Part shown: in pieces, positions 27,401-35,663 of the stretch | Layout of the letters: each line of letters begins with the position of its first letter | Position numbering within the stretch: the stretch's first letter is position 1 | NCBI GenBank assembly: GCA_023441055.1 | Contig: JAEZQY010000008.1 | Location: 248,001-312,000 of the forward strand | Length of the DNA: 64,000 nt | Source: Bacillota bacterium | Lineage (GTDB): Bacteria; Bacillota; Bacilli; Paenibacillales; UBA4045 | Direction of reading: 5' to 3' | Made by a program: the position numbers and the translations under genes | The notes under the pieces: generated by a model | Databases searched by the model: none | Told to the model about the DNA's origin: nothing | The model's input: the letters and a program-made list of their open reading frames with translations, nothing else

Positions 27401-28510
27401 TTGTTGCCGAATATCAAGCTAGGCGTTCTCTCACATTACCTCAGGAAGGGCGGCATATTTGAAGAACGAAGCTTCTTCCAGAATCTCACGATTGCCGGCA
27501 AGCGTGTCGGTGTCGATGTGTATATATTTGCGCCAAGTAATGTGGATGAAGTGAATCAGCGCATACATGCGCATGCCTATAGACCCGCCACGAAGAACTG
27601 GAGGCGAATTTGGATTCCGTACCCCGACCTGTTCCTGGACCGCAGTCGATTCCATTCCGTACAACGTTACCGGGCAACCTCGGGGTTTCGCAAGCGGAAC
27701 CCGCAGCTGACCTTCATCAGCTCACCACTTGCTAATAAGTGGAATCTATTCCAGCAACTGATGAAGAAATCAATGGTCAGACCCTATCTGCCGCCAACTG
27801 TGCTCTATCGGAGCTTCGATGACCTGCGCAGGGAGCTGCTGAGCAAGAACATCATCTTCCTGAAGCCGATTAACGGAACTGGTGGACGCGGCATCCTCCG
27901 AATCGAACGATTGTCAAGCGGCGTCTACTCTGTCCAGGGCCGGCTGCCTAATCGCAGGATTATGCCCGAACGTAAGGTCAATCTCCCACAGCTCCGCGCT
28001 ATCGTGCAGCAGAATGAGCCCGCCAATCGTTATATCATTCAACAAGGCATTGATCTGAAGCTGAAGAACGGAAGTGTTCATGACTACCGACTGCTCTTGC
28101 AGAAGAATGGAAGCGGTAAGTGGGAGATCACCGGCTGTGTTGGCAGAGTTGGACCATCCGGCAGTATCACCTCCAACCTGCACGGAGGAGGCCGAGCGGT
28201 GGAGATGAGCAAGCTGCTCCGCTATTGGTTCGGCAGTCAGAAGAAAGCGGACTTGATCGCGGAAGAGATCTATCGCTTCGGCTTTCTGATCGTCGAAACG
28301 CTGGAGTCGGTCTACGGCAAGCTATGCGAGCTGGCACTTGATATCGCTGTGGCCCAGGATGGGCGAATTTGGCTGCTGGAGGTCAACTCGAAACCGGCAA
28401 GGGAAGTATTCCGCCGTGTGGGAGATCGAGCAACTTATTTGAAGGCGATTCGGAGACCGCTGGAATATGCCAAGTGGCTATACCGATCGAGATCAGGCGA
28501 GCTGTTATGA
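27401..28510 (+). CDS. YheC/YheD-family ATP-grasp protein 5 (short form)
   Basis: A ~369-aa short-form paralogue. No ATG or GTG is available in frame after the stop of protein 4; the start must be a TTG at 27401 or 27404, the latter 6 bases after GGTGAG. Core motifs are PDLFLDRSRFHSVQ, IFLKPINGTGGRGILRI, QQGIDLKLKNGSVHDYRLLL and ELALDIAVAQDGRIWLLE followed by VNSKPAREVF. It ends the five-gene run, which closes with a hairpin terminator. Confidence 0.85.
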   Translation: MLPNIKLGVLSHYLRKGGIFEERSFFQNLTIAGKRVGVDVYIFAPSNVDEVNQRIHAHAYRPATKNWRRIWIPYPDLFLDRSRFHSVQRYRATSGFRKRNPQLTFISSPLANKWNLFQQLMKKSMVRPYLPPTVLYRSFDDLRRELLSKNIIFLKPINGTGGRGILRIERLSSGVYSVQGRLPNRRIMPERKVNLPQLRAIVQQNEPANRYIIQQGIDLKLKNGSVHDYRLLLQKNGSGKWEITGCVGRVGPSGSITSNLHGGGRAVEMSKLLRYWFGSQKKADLIAEEIYRFGFLIVETLESVYGKLCELALDIAVAQDGRIWLLEVNSKPAREVFRRVGDRATYLKAIRRPLEYAKWLYRSRSGELL

Positions 28511-28527
28511 ACGATATCAACAAAAAG

Positions 28528-28575
28528 ATACAGGGCTGTTATCCATCCACTGGAGCAACCCTGTATTCTTATCTT
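28528..28575 (+). terminator. Terminator of the YheC/YheD run
   Basis: ATACAGGG (28528-28535) pairs with CCCTGTAT (28559-28566), with partial pairing continuing inward, and is followed by TCTTATCTT. It lies 17 bases after the last ATP-grasp stop codon. Confidence 0.55.
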
Positions 28576-28631
28576 ACTCGTGCGCATGTTTGCGCCTATT
28601 GTGGTGCATGCTAGTCCTTGGGTGATGCGCA

Positions 28632-29099
28632 TTGAGATGGACGTTGATCCGGCTGTTGGCAATAGTAACGACATGCTTGGTTATGCTGGGCAGCAGCGCG
28701 GTTTACGCAGATGAAGATGAGGTTTATATTCGAATCGATAAGAGCAAGAATCGACTATCTGTTATTTTGAACGATATTCCTGTCTACCACTTCCGTGTCG
28801 CTACAGGGCGGCAGAGTCAGCCTACACCTGTTGGAGAATTCCGGATTGTGACAAAGGTCGTCCATCCTTACTATCTGCCTAAGAAAATTGCTGGCGGCGA
28901 TCCAAGTAATCCGCTCGGTACGCGTTGGATGGGACTCAGTGTGGGCAACGGCTATAAGTACGGCATTCACGGGACACATCGGCCTTACTCGATCGGACAT
29001 TCGGTAAGCTCCGGCTGTATTCGCATGAATAATCGCGATATTGAATTTCTATTCCGGCATATTCCACTTCGGACTCGAGTCGTGATAGTCGACAAGTAA
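28632..29099 (+). CDS. YkuD-family L,D-transpeptidase
   Basis: A 155-aa exported enzyme. Residues 1-26 form a signal peptide (basic LIR, hydrophobic core, cleavage after AVYA). The YkuD catalytic motif is complete: His113 in GIHGTHRPYSIG and Cys129 in SSGCIRM. Such enzymes make 3-3 peptidoglycan cross-links or attach proteins to the wall. The only in-frame start that keeps the signal peptide is a TTG at 28632, 7 bases after GGGTG; an upstream TGA at 28623 rules out a longer protein. It follows the ATP-grasp cluster, so it may act in the spore envelope. Confidence 0.88.
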   Translation: MRWTLIRLLAIVTTCLVMLGSSAVYADEDEVYIRIDKSKNRLSVILNDIPVYHFRVATGRQSQPTPVGEFRIVTKVVHPYYLPKKIAGGDPSNPLGTRWMGLSVGNGYKYGIHGTHRPYSIGHSVSSGCIRMNNRDIEFLFRHIPLRTRVVIVDK

Positions 29100-29105
29100 T
29101 GATGT

Positions 29106-29176
29106 GTATACGCCGCGCCTCCCGGTGAACGAGTTGGCTTGTAGCCGTGCTCGCAGGAGGGCGGCAATTTGTATAC
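29106..29176. terminator. Imperfect inverted repeat between convergent genes
   Basis: A GC-rich arm at 29113-29122 pairs imperfectly with 29156-29164, flanked at both ends by GTATAC (29106-29111 and 29171-29176). It separates the L,D-transpeptidase from cotJC and may terminate both; there is no clear T-run. Confidence 0.35.
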
Positions 29177-29206
29177 TGTGACTATGCCTACCGCCTTATT
29201 ATTGGA

Positions 29207-29785
29207 TTAATGAACTGCGAAGACTTTCTTCGATTCCCGGTCTTCCTTAATGATCTCCACGGCCTCGCGGAAGCGCAGGGAATGGATGATCTCACGCTCT
29301 CTCAGAAATTTCAGACTATCTTGCAGATCGACATCATCTGTCAGGTCAATGAGCCACTGATACGTCGCGCGAGCCTTCTCCTCCGCAGCGATATCCTCAT
29401 ACAAATCGGCGATCGGGTCGCCCTTTGCTTGAATATAGGCGGCAGTGAAGGGCACACCATCTGAATTGACATAGAATAAGGCATTATCATGCTGCGCGTA
29501 ATGCGGCCCCATGCCGGCCGCCTTCAGCTCATCTGGCGTAGCATCCTTGGTGAGCTTGTAAATCATTGTCGCTATCATCTCCAGATGCGCGAATTCTTCC
29601 GTTCCAATATCTGTGAGCAGACCGATTACCTTATCCGGTATGCTATAACGCTGATTCAGATAGCGCAGCGCAGCTGCCAATTCCCCATCCGCTCCACCGT
29701 ACTGTTCGGCCAGCAGTTTAGCCATCATTGGATCACACTTACTCACTCTCACCGGGTATTGCAGCTTCTTCTCATACACCCACAC
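29207..29785 (-). CDS. cotJC: Spore coat protein CotJC (manganese catalase family)
   Basis: A 192-aa di-metal ferritin-like protein of the manganese catalase family, a component of the Bacillus spore coat. Metal-ligand segments such as GTEEFAHLEMIATMIYKL and EEKARATYQWLIDL are visible. I start at a GTG (29783-29785), which gives MWVYEKKLQYPV, the expected family N-terminus, with GGAGG 7 bases upstream; the ATG two codons earlier is only one base from the GGAGG. It is the third gene of cotJABC, 85 bases after cotJB. Confidence 0.92.
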   Translation of the reverse strand: MWVYEKKLQYPVRVSKCDPMMAKLLAEQYGGADGELAAALRYLNQRYSIPDKVIGLLTDIGTEEFAHLEMIATMIYKLTKDATPDELKAAGMGPHYAQHDNALFYVNSDGVPFTAAYIQAKGDPIADLYEDIAAEEKARATYQWLIDLTDDVDLQDSLKFLREREIIHSLRFREAVEIIKEDRESKKVFAVH

Positions 29786-29870
29786 TTCCATTCCTCCTTG
29801 TCGCTCTTCCTCAATGCCGCCTGAAGATTATGGCTCCAACGCTAACCCGCACCTGCTCCTACACCTGTTC

Positions 29871-30137
29871 CTACACCTGCCAGGGCCATGGCGTATCGAT
29901 CCACTGCCAGGGCTGACTAGAGTAACTATGCCCGAAGTTCATTAACGGTCCGTAGCAGCTCTCATATTGCTGCGCCAACTGCCAGCGTTGTTGCACCAGC
30001 TGATTGTATTGCTGCAGCGCAGCCGCGTCATTCGGATGCGTATCCAGGTATAGATTCAGCTCTACGAGTACGAAGTCAATCTCTTGCAGCTGCAGCAGCA
30101 TACTGTAGAACGATTGATCGACTGACTTATTCGACAT
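29871..30137 (-). CDS. cotJB: Spore coat protein CotJB
   Basis: An 88-aa protein matching CotJB in length and pattern: a helical N-terminal half (MLLQLQEIDFVLVELNLYLDTHPND) and a Trp-rich C-terminus (YGPLMNFGHSYSSQPWQWID). It acts with CotJA in assembling CotJC into the spore coat. The ATG at 30135-30137 has GGGGAGGG upstream. It starts 20 bases after cotJA. Confidence 0.9.
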   Translation of the reverse strand: MSNKSVDQSFYSMLLQLQEIDFVLVELNLYLDTHPNDAAALQQYNQLVQQRWQLAQQYESCYGPLMNFGHSYSSQPWQWIDTPWPWQV

Positions 30138-30157
30138 ACATTCTCCCTCCCCGCTGT

Positions 30158-30364
30158 TTAACAACCTGTGATTGGATATGGACTGTAGAGCTGCGGCCAC
30201 AGCGTTCCGGTACGAAGCGCTTCGCTCGCTGTATTCTGTTTCATCCCCGGCGACTGAAAGGTAATAAATTGATTCGGAGGAACAACATAGGACTTCACTT
30301 TAATTGGGGGACATGGATCATTCGGACTAATGTAGGGTCGCCAACACCTTACCTGATTGAACAC
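30158..30364 (-). CDS. cotJA: Spore coat protein CotJA
   Basis: A 68-aa coat protein with the CotJA core YISPNDPCPPIKVKSYVVPP and the C-terminal ALRTGTLWPQLYSPY. The longest frame begins much earlier, but an AAGGAGG lies inside it and is placed 8 bases before a GTG at 30362-30364, giving MFNQVRCWRPYISPNDPC; I therefore take the GTG as start. It is the first gene of the cotJABC operon, separated from the upstream transporter by a terminator. Confidence 0.85.
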   Translation of the reverse strand: MFNQVRCWRPYISPNDPCPPIKVKSYVVPPNQFITFQSPGMKQNTASEALRTGTLWPQLYSPYPITGC

Positions 30365-30429
30365 ATCAACAGCCTCCTTCATATGTGACAGATTACAGAT
30401 TATCAATGTATCTCCTCTTACCATATGAC

Positions 30430-30453
30430 AAAAGCCCAGGAAGGGTCCTGGGC
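30430..30453 (-). terminator. Rho-independent terminator after the AI-2E-type transporter
   Basis: A perfect 8-bp GC-rich stem (30434-30441 with 30446-30453) with a 4-base loop is followed on the minus strand by TTTTG. It isolates the transporter transcript from cotJA. Confidence 0.8.
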
Positions 30454-30504
30454 GAATGCACATTTATGAGTTATAGAGAATGATCAAACTTAGACTAATT
30501 CATA

Positions 30505-31539
30505 CTAATCGAGCTTGATGTTGATTTTCATCAGGCCTACTTTCTTCATGGCTTGATAGATAATAACCAGAACTGGACCCAAGAAGACCCCGATCACTCC
30601 CACCAGCTGGAAGCCGACATACAGGCTTACTAATGTAGATAAAGCGCTGATACCGATGGAGTCGCCTAAAATCTTCGGCTCAATCGTGCGTCGGAATACG
30701 GTGATGATCAGGAATAGTACGATCAGTCCGATTCCAAGGAAGGAGTTCCCGGTGACAATGCAATAGATTGCCCATGGGACGAGCACGGACCCTGTACCCA
30801 GAATAGGCAGTATATCGACAATAATAATAATTAGCGCGATCGCAAGCGCGTATTCCACCTGCAGGATCAAAAGTCCGAGAAGAGCTACCAGATAAGTCAA
30901 CCCACTTATAATCGTCTGGGCTCGGATGAAGCCGAATATGGAGCTGCGTAAATTCTGGAGCACCTCCGACACCTTCTCGCGGGAATTGACCTCGAACAGG
31001 GACAGGAAGCCCTCCTTGATACTGCCCAGACTGAAGGTGATCAGATAGAGCGCAACCGTCGATACAATGAAGAAGATCAGAAGATTCGGAATTGCCGTGG
31101 CGAAGTTAAGAATCGACTTCGATAGGGAAGATAGTGCGTTGATTAGTGCGGATACACCTGCGTCAGCGGCGGTCTGCAGCTGCTTGACCACTTCTTCCGG
31201 CAGTTCATCGTAGAAGATCTGTGTACGAAGAATCGTATCCTGGAAGATCACATTGGCATGCCTGACCAAATCCGGTAAATTCTTAATAAAAGCAATGAGT
31301 TCCGATATGATCTTCAGTCCGACCAGATAACTGAGTCCCAGGAAGCTTATCGTGAATACCGTTGAGATAATTGTCGCTGCTGCGAGTCGATTGAGTCGAG
31401 TAACCTTCATGAACAGCACAATGACTGGTTCCAGGAACATGGCGATCACAAGGGCAAGTAAGAAGGGGAAGCCAGCTGTGAATAATCCATATAGTATTAC
31501 TAAACCGATGAGCATGACCACAATCGTCTTCATTGACAT
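30505..31539 (-). CDS. AI-2E family transporter, second copy in window
   Basis: A 344-aa polytopic membrane protein of the same family as YtvI. Eight hydrophobic segments are visible, with the conserved DILPILGTGSVLVPWAIY and GISALSTLVSLYVGFQLVGV. I start at the ATG 31537-31539, 8 bases after GGAG; the frame extends to a GTG three codons earlier. It lies 44 bases downstream of the radical SAM gene on the same strand and is probably cotranscribed with it. The substrate is unknown. Confidence 0.82.
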   Translation of the reverse strand: MSMKTIVVMLIGLVILYGLFTAGFPFLLALVIAMFLEPVIVLFMKVTRLNRLAAATIISTVFTISFLGLSYLVGLKIISELIAFIKNLPDLVRHANVIFQDTILRTQIFYDELPEEVVKQLQTAADAGVSALINALSSLSKSILNFATAIPNLLIFFIVSTVALYLITFSLGSIKEGFLSLFEVNSREKVSEVLQNLRSSIFGFIRAQTIISGLTYLVALLGLLILQVEYALAIALIIIIVDILPILGTGSVLVPWAIYCIVTGNSFLGIGLIVLFLIITVFRRTIEPKILGDSIGISALSTLVSLYVGFQLVGVIGVFLGPVLVIIYQAMKKVGLMKINIKLD

Positions 31540-31583
31540 AAGCTGCACTCCAATCCAATATGAGGGTTCCTTGCATGTTGATT

Positions 31584-32714
31584 CTAGACGAATGACTGTC
31601 TGGCTAAGAAATCAATCCCCTTATAGTACGTATCTGCGACCAGCAGATTCGGCCCGCAGCAGGCCGCCGTCGGACAATGGCAATTGACGGAACGCGCCAT
31701 AGAATGGTCGAGCCAGCTGTCGAAGATTGTGGTCAGCTTATCTTCTCGAATATTACCCAGCGGCGGCACTGCCGCGAAATCCGTCACATAGACATCTCCA
31801 GTAAAGGTGTTGATATTCAGACGATTGCGACCGTCAGGATCATTGCGTACGGTGACCTGCTTCGCGTCCCTCAGCTTCCTGAGCAATCGCCGATCATCCG
31901 GTTCCTGATTACAAGCGAAGAATGGCAGCGTACCGAACAACATCCAGATGGATTCATCCCGTTCATCCAGCAATCGATCAATGGCTGTTCTCAACTGCTC
32001 AAGCGTCAGCATAGGCAGTCCTTCCGCGAAGGAGCTGGCATACATCGGATGAACTTCGTGACGCTTGCAGCCCATCTCTACTATAAGCTTATGAATGGCA
32101 CCCAGCTTCTCATGCGTCCTGTAATTGATCATGGATTCTGCTGAGACGAACAGCCCACCCTTGCTAAGCTTCACTGCATTATCTACCATCCGTTCGAACA
32201 GCTTGCCGGACACTTCCGGACTTACCGTTCGATTCGCCCTGGCGAACCCCACTTGATGAAAGTCGTCTGCGTTCAGATAATTGAATGAGATATGCATCAC
32301 GTCCAGATAGGGCGCGATTACCTCATATCTAGCATAATCTAATGTAATATTCGAGTTAAGCTGAGAATAGATTCCGCGATCTCTAGCATACCGCAAGAGC
32401 GGCAGGATATAATTCTGTACGGTCTTCTCGGAGTAGGATGGCTCCCCTCCGGTAATACTGATCGTCTCGAGCTGCTCAACCTCATCCAAGCGTCGCAGCA
32501 ATTGATCGAGCGGCAGCTTATTCCCCTCGCTCATGGTCAGCGTATCGCCCACAGCACAGTGCTCACAGCGCATATTGCATAAATTCGACACCGTGAATTC
32601 CACACTGGTCAAGGTGTGACGATCATAATGCCGCAGCGATCGAATCGGATCCCACGGATCGAATGCCGCAGATATTTGTACTTCTGAATATGCGCTTGGT
32701 AGTCTATTAATCAT
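31584..32714 (-). CDS. yfkAB: Radical SAM protein of the YfkAB type (CxCxxxxC motif)
   Basis: A 376-aa radical SAM enzyme. Cys46, Cys50 and Cys53 form the CX3CX2C cluster motif (NLCNMRCEHC), followed by the SAM-binding ITGGEPSYSE. The C-terminus carries CHCPTAACCGPN, the CxCxxxxC arrangement that names this subfamily and probably binds an auxiliary Fe-S cluster. GGAGG lies upstream of the ATG. The reaction is unknown. It appears to head a two-gene unit with an AI-2E-type transporter, so a processed product might be exported; that is speculation. Confidence 0.85.
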   Translation of the reverse strand: MINRLPSAYSEVQISAAFDPWDPIRSLRHYDRHTLTSVEFTVSNLCNMRCEHCAVGDTLTMSEGNKLPLDQLLRRLDEVEQLETISITGGEPSYSEKTVQNYILPLLRYARDRGIYSQLNSNITLDYARYEVIAPYLDVMHISFNYLNADDFHQVGFARANRTVSPEVSGKLFERMVDNAVKLSKGGLFVSAESMINYRTHEKLGAIHKLIVEMGCKRHEVHPMYASSFAEGLPMLTLEQLRTAIDRLLDERDESIWMLFGTLPFFACNQEPDDRRLLRKLRDAKQVTVRNDPDGRNRLNINTFTGDVYVTDFAAVPPLGNIREDKLTTIFDSWLDHSMARSVNCHCPTAACCGPNLLVADTYYKGIDFLARQSFV

Positions 32715-32761
32715 ACGTCAACCTCCTGAATCACTGCTATTAATTGTACATGAACCCGGTA

Positions 32762-32799
32762 TAAAATACAAAACGGCATCGCTGCATTCAAGCGATACC
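32762..32799 (-). terminator. Terminator overlapping the HD-GYP stop codon
   Basis: A 9-bp stem (32775-32783 with 32791-32799, one G-T wobble) encloses a 7-base loop that contains the stop codon at 32788-32790. On the minus strand it is followed by TTTTGTATTTTA, a classic rho-independent layout. Confidence 0.8.
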
Positions 32800-33915
32800 G
32801 CCCATGTGGCCGGATGCTGATATGGCATCCATCGGAGGCTCCGAATAATCTGTGATCATCACAGATAATTGCTTCGACATATCGATCTCATATGGTTCCT
32901 TAAGCGTCCGGCCCTCTTGGTCCTCCAGAATCCGTATAATCGGACGATGCGGACAGCTTGCGTTAATATCTACAACTACTCCCGATTCGCCTGTCGTAAG
33001 GCTGACTGTGATACCTAGCGGGTACATCGCGATCTTGTCTCGGAATGCCGCAACCTTGTCAACTGTATATAACGTGCCTGCGCCTGTATACAAGGACTCA
33101 ATCGCCTGGTGCGGCAGCATCGCCTTGCGATATACACGGTGGGATGTCATGGCGTCATACGAATCCACCAGCCCAATCCATTGCGCGAACTCATGAATTT
33201 CTGAGCCAGCCAGCCCTCTGGGATAACCGCTTCCGTCTATGCGTTCATGATGCTGCAGCGCACAATGCGCGGATACGAGCGGAATATTCGCTTCCTCCTT
33301 GAGAATGCGATAGCCAATCTCCGCATGCTGTTGCATGACGGCGAATTCCTCCGGTGTAAGTTTACCCTTCTTATTCAGAATGTCGATCGGCGTACGCATC
33401 TTGCCGATATCATGCAGCAGTGCTCCCAGACCGAGTGTATATAGATCGTTGCGGCTATAGCCAATATGCATGCCTAGGGAACATGCGTATATACATACAT
33501 TGAGCGAATGCTGATACAGGTAATGGTCGTACACTCCCATGTCCATCAGCATGACCATTGCATCCTGCTGCTCGCTCAGATCATCTAGGATCATCGTGAG
33601 CACCTCTTTGAATTCCTTGGCAAGCGAGCCTGCTGCCCGCCTGCGCCAGCCATCCTCCATAACCATCCGAAAGCTGGTGCGGATTTGGGCAATTGCTCGA
33701 CTCCTCGTCCGCTCGCTGATGACATCTGGCATAATGACATCTTCTGTTCGTTCATCCTCTACACAGATATAATCGACACCATGCTCCTGTAGACGACGAA
33801 TCAGCACCTCGGTTAGTTCAACCTTGGCGCCAAGCAATATACGACCATCTTCATTGAAGATATGCTTGCCGAGACGCATGCCCGGCTGACACTTGGTGAT
33901 GGCTAATAATCGCAT
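32788..33915 (-). CDS. HD-GYP domain protein 1
   Basis: A 375-aa protein with an ~110-residue N-terminal region of DUF3391/PilZ-less type and a complete HD-GYP domain: HD at 168-169 (LLHDIGKMRTP) and HHERIDGSGYP at 222-232. Such proteins hydrolyse cyclic di-GMP. I start at the ATG 33913-33915 after GAGG; the GTG four codons upstream overlaps that ribosome binding site. It begins 24 bases after the 5'-nucleotidase gene on the same strand and is probably cotranscribed with it. Confidence 0.88.
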   Translation of the reverse strand: MRLLAITKCQPGMRLGKHIFNEDGRILLGAKVELTEVLIRRLQEHGVDYICVEDERTEDVIMPDVISERTRSRAIAQIRTSFRMVMEDGWRRRAAGSLAKEFKEVLTMILDDLSEQQDAMVMLMDMGVYDHYLYQHSLNVCIYACSLGMHIGYSRNDLYTLGLGALLHDIGKMRTPIDILNKKGKLTPEEFAVMQQHAEIGYRILKEEANIPLVSAHCALQHHERIDGSGYPRGLAGSEIHEFAQWIGLVDSYDAMTSHRVYRKAMLPHQAIESLYTGAGTLYTVDKVAAFRDKIAMYPLGITVSLTTGESGVVVDINASCPHRPIIRILEDQEGRTLKEPYEIDMSKQLSVMITDYSEPPMDAISASGHMGGIA

Positions 33916-33939
33916 CTTGTACCTCACAGTAAAATAATC

Positions 33940-35397
33940 TTATGTTCTATTCATCCTGCCCTCAATCAAACGCCAATGGCGCTGCTTGCTGCGCGCAAGT
34001 GACGCTGGATTGCGCAGCTCATGTTTAAGCACGTCCCTAATAAATTCAGGCAGGAAATAATGAATATCCTGGCCATTAGCCAAGGATAGATAACCGATTC
34101 CGAAGGTAAACATATCGATCGAGCCTACTCGATACACCTTCTCCAGCTGAAGTGGCGAACCGCCGACGAGTACCCGCTTGATCTTGGCATTAGCGGGGGC
34201 TGTAGGATCATAGTCAACCTCAATTCCACTCAAGCATAGAACACCTAATTGCTTGCCGCGGAATCCATATCCCCGTATGGATCGCTCTATAAACTCAGTC
34301 AGAAGTGATTCCTCTAGCGCCTGCAGAATCGCCGCTCCACTCAGACTCATGCTGCACGGATTGATCGGCGACGGGCATATAGCGAGCAGGTCCGCATCTG
34401 TCTGCCTCCCAGCTGATAGTCCGCTAAGCAGCTGGCCGCTATTCACAATCGCTAATTCGGTATTCGTCCAGTTGCGAATGCCAGCAGCTAGCAGGTTCCC
34501 AAGTTCGGACTCTGCTCGGGGATCATGATGGACTGGAGCAGACAGTTCGGCCACCAACTGATCCATCGATGCAATGCCCAGCTGCAGTTGTTGCTCAATA
34601 ATCGAACGGATATATGGATCATCTGCTTGATCCGTCACTGGCAACGCGCCGCCTTGAACGATCCGTACACGCTTGTGCTCTGCATTCCACGCCAGCTCTA
34701 TGACGCCCAGATGCATACCCAGCTTACCTGCGGCGCCGATCCAAGTATCACCTACACGCTCTGCCTGCTCCAGTAGATGATGCGTGTGACCGCCGATAAT
34801 ATAATCGATTCCGCTCACCGACTGCGCCAACTGTCGATCAAATTGGAGTCCCACATGACTCATGACCAGGATGAAGTCCGTCTCACCGCGAAGCTGGTCT
34901 ACCTGCTTCGCTACGGCCATCATGGGATCTGTCACCTGCCATCCGAGCGGTTCATAGAACTCATTGTAACACGCAGTAACACCTAGAATGCCGATGCGCA
35001 GCCCCTTCTTCTCGACAATCAGATGCTCATTCATCCATGGAGGCTGTGATCCAGTCTGCCTATCCAGCATATTCGTACCCAATATTGCAAATTGCGCATA
35101 ATTCTGTAACACAAACGCTATATCCGATTTAGGGAAGGTCAAGCCTTCATTATTACCCGGCACGAACGCCTCATAGCCGGTCGCGTTCATCACAGCAATA
35201 TTCGCGGCTCCCGTTGTTCCTTCTGTTTCAATGCGAACGCGGTCTATATGATCGCCGCAATCCACTAGCAGCAGCTGCTCTGGTTCATATCGATCACGAT
35301 AATGACCAATCATCGTGGCCAGCTTTGGCATACTCTCGAAGCAGCTATGGATATCATTCGTGTGCAGGATGATAACGCGATCTTCCAATGTCTCCAA
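33940..35397 (-). CDS. YunD-like metallophosphatase / 5'-nucleotidase
   Basis: A 485-aa protein of the UshA/YunD family without a signal peptide, so cytoplasmic. The calcineurin-like metal motifs are present in order: HTNDIHSC, VDCGDHID, PGNNE, MSHVG and GGHTHH, followed by a 5'-nucleotidase C-terminal domain. The start appears to be a TTG at 35397 after GAGGG, since no ATG is available before HTND in this frame. It is cotranscribed with HD-GYP 1, an arrangement that could join nucleotide turnover and c-di-GMP breakdown (pGpG or GMP removal), but this is inference. Confidence 0.82.
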   Translation of the reverse strand: METLEDRVIILHTNDIHSCFESMPKLATMIGHYRDRYEPEQLLLVDCGDHIDRVRIETEGTTGAANIAVMNATGYEAFVPGNNEGLTFPKSDIAFVLQNYAQFAILGTNMLDRQTGSQPPWMNEHLIVEKKGLRIGILGVTACYNEFYEPLGWQVTDPMMAVAKQVDQLRGETDFILVMSHVGLQFDRQLAQSVSGIDYIIGGHTHHLLEQAERVGDTWIGAAGKLGMHLGVIELAWNAEHKRVRIVQGGALPVTDQADDPYIRSIIEQQLQLGIASMDQLVAELSAPVHHDPRAESELGNLLAAGIRNWTNTELAIVNSGQLLSGLSAGRQTDADLLAICPSPINPCSMSLSGAAILQALEESLLTEFIERSIRGYGFRGKQLGVLCLSGIEVDYDPTAPANAKIKRVLVGGSPLQLEKVYRVGSIDMFTFGIGYLSLANGQDIHYFLPEFIRDVLKHELRNPASLARSKQRHWRLIEGRMNRT

Positions 35398-35582
35398 GCT
35401 GCATTATCCCTCTTTTCCCATATGTCTGCAAGCCTATGGCTTTGTGTAGACAACCTGTTCCTCCGGCTCCATGTGATATATTATACAGTATATTATCGAC
35501 ATGAACAGTTAGAATACTAATAGCATTGTCATTTTACAGGTATTCGGTAGTGGGTTTTTAGACCTATTATCTATCGCCTATA

Positions 35583-35612
35583 TTGTCAAACCAATATGTA
35601 AATTGGTACTAT
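35583..35612 (+). promoter_or_regulatory. Promoter of HD-GYP 2 with a palindrome in the spacer
   Basis: TTGTCA (35583-35588) and TACTAT (35607-35612) are 18 bases apart. The spacer contains CCAAT-6-ATTGG (35591-35606), an inverted repeat placed where a repressor would block RNA polymerase. Confidence 0.4.
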
Positions 35613-35663
35613 ATATATGAAAGCCTTTACATATGCAGATAAAAGAACAGTGGGGGCCTAACG

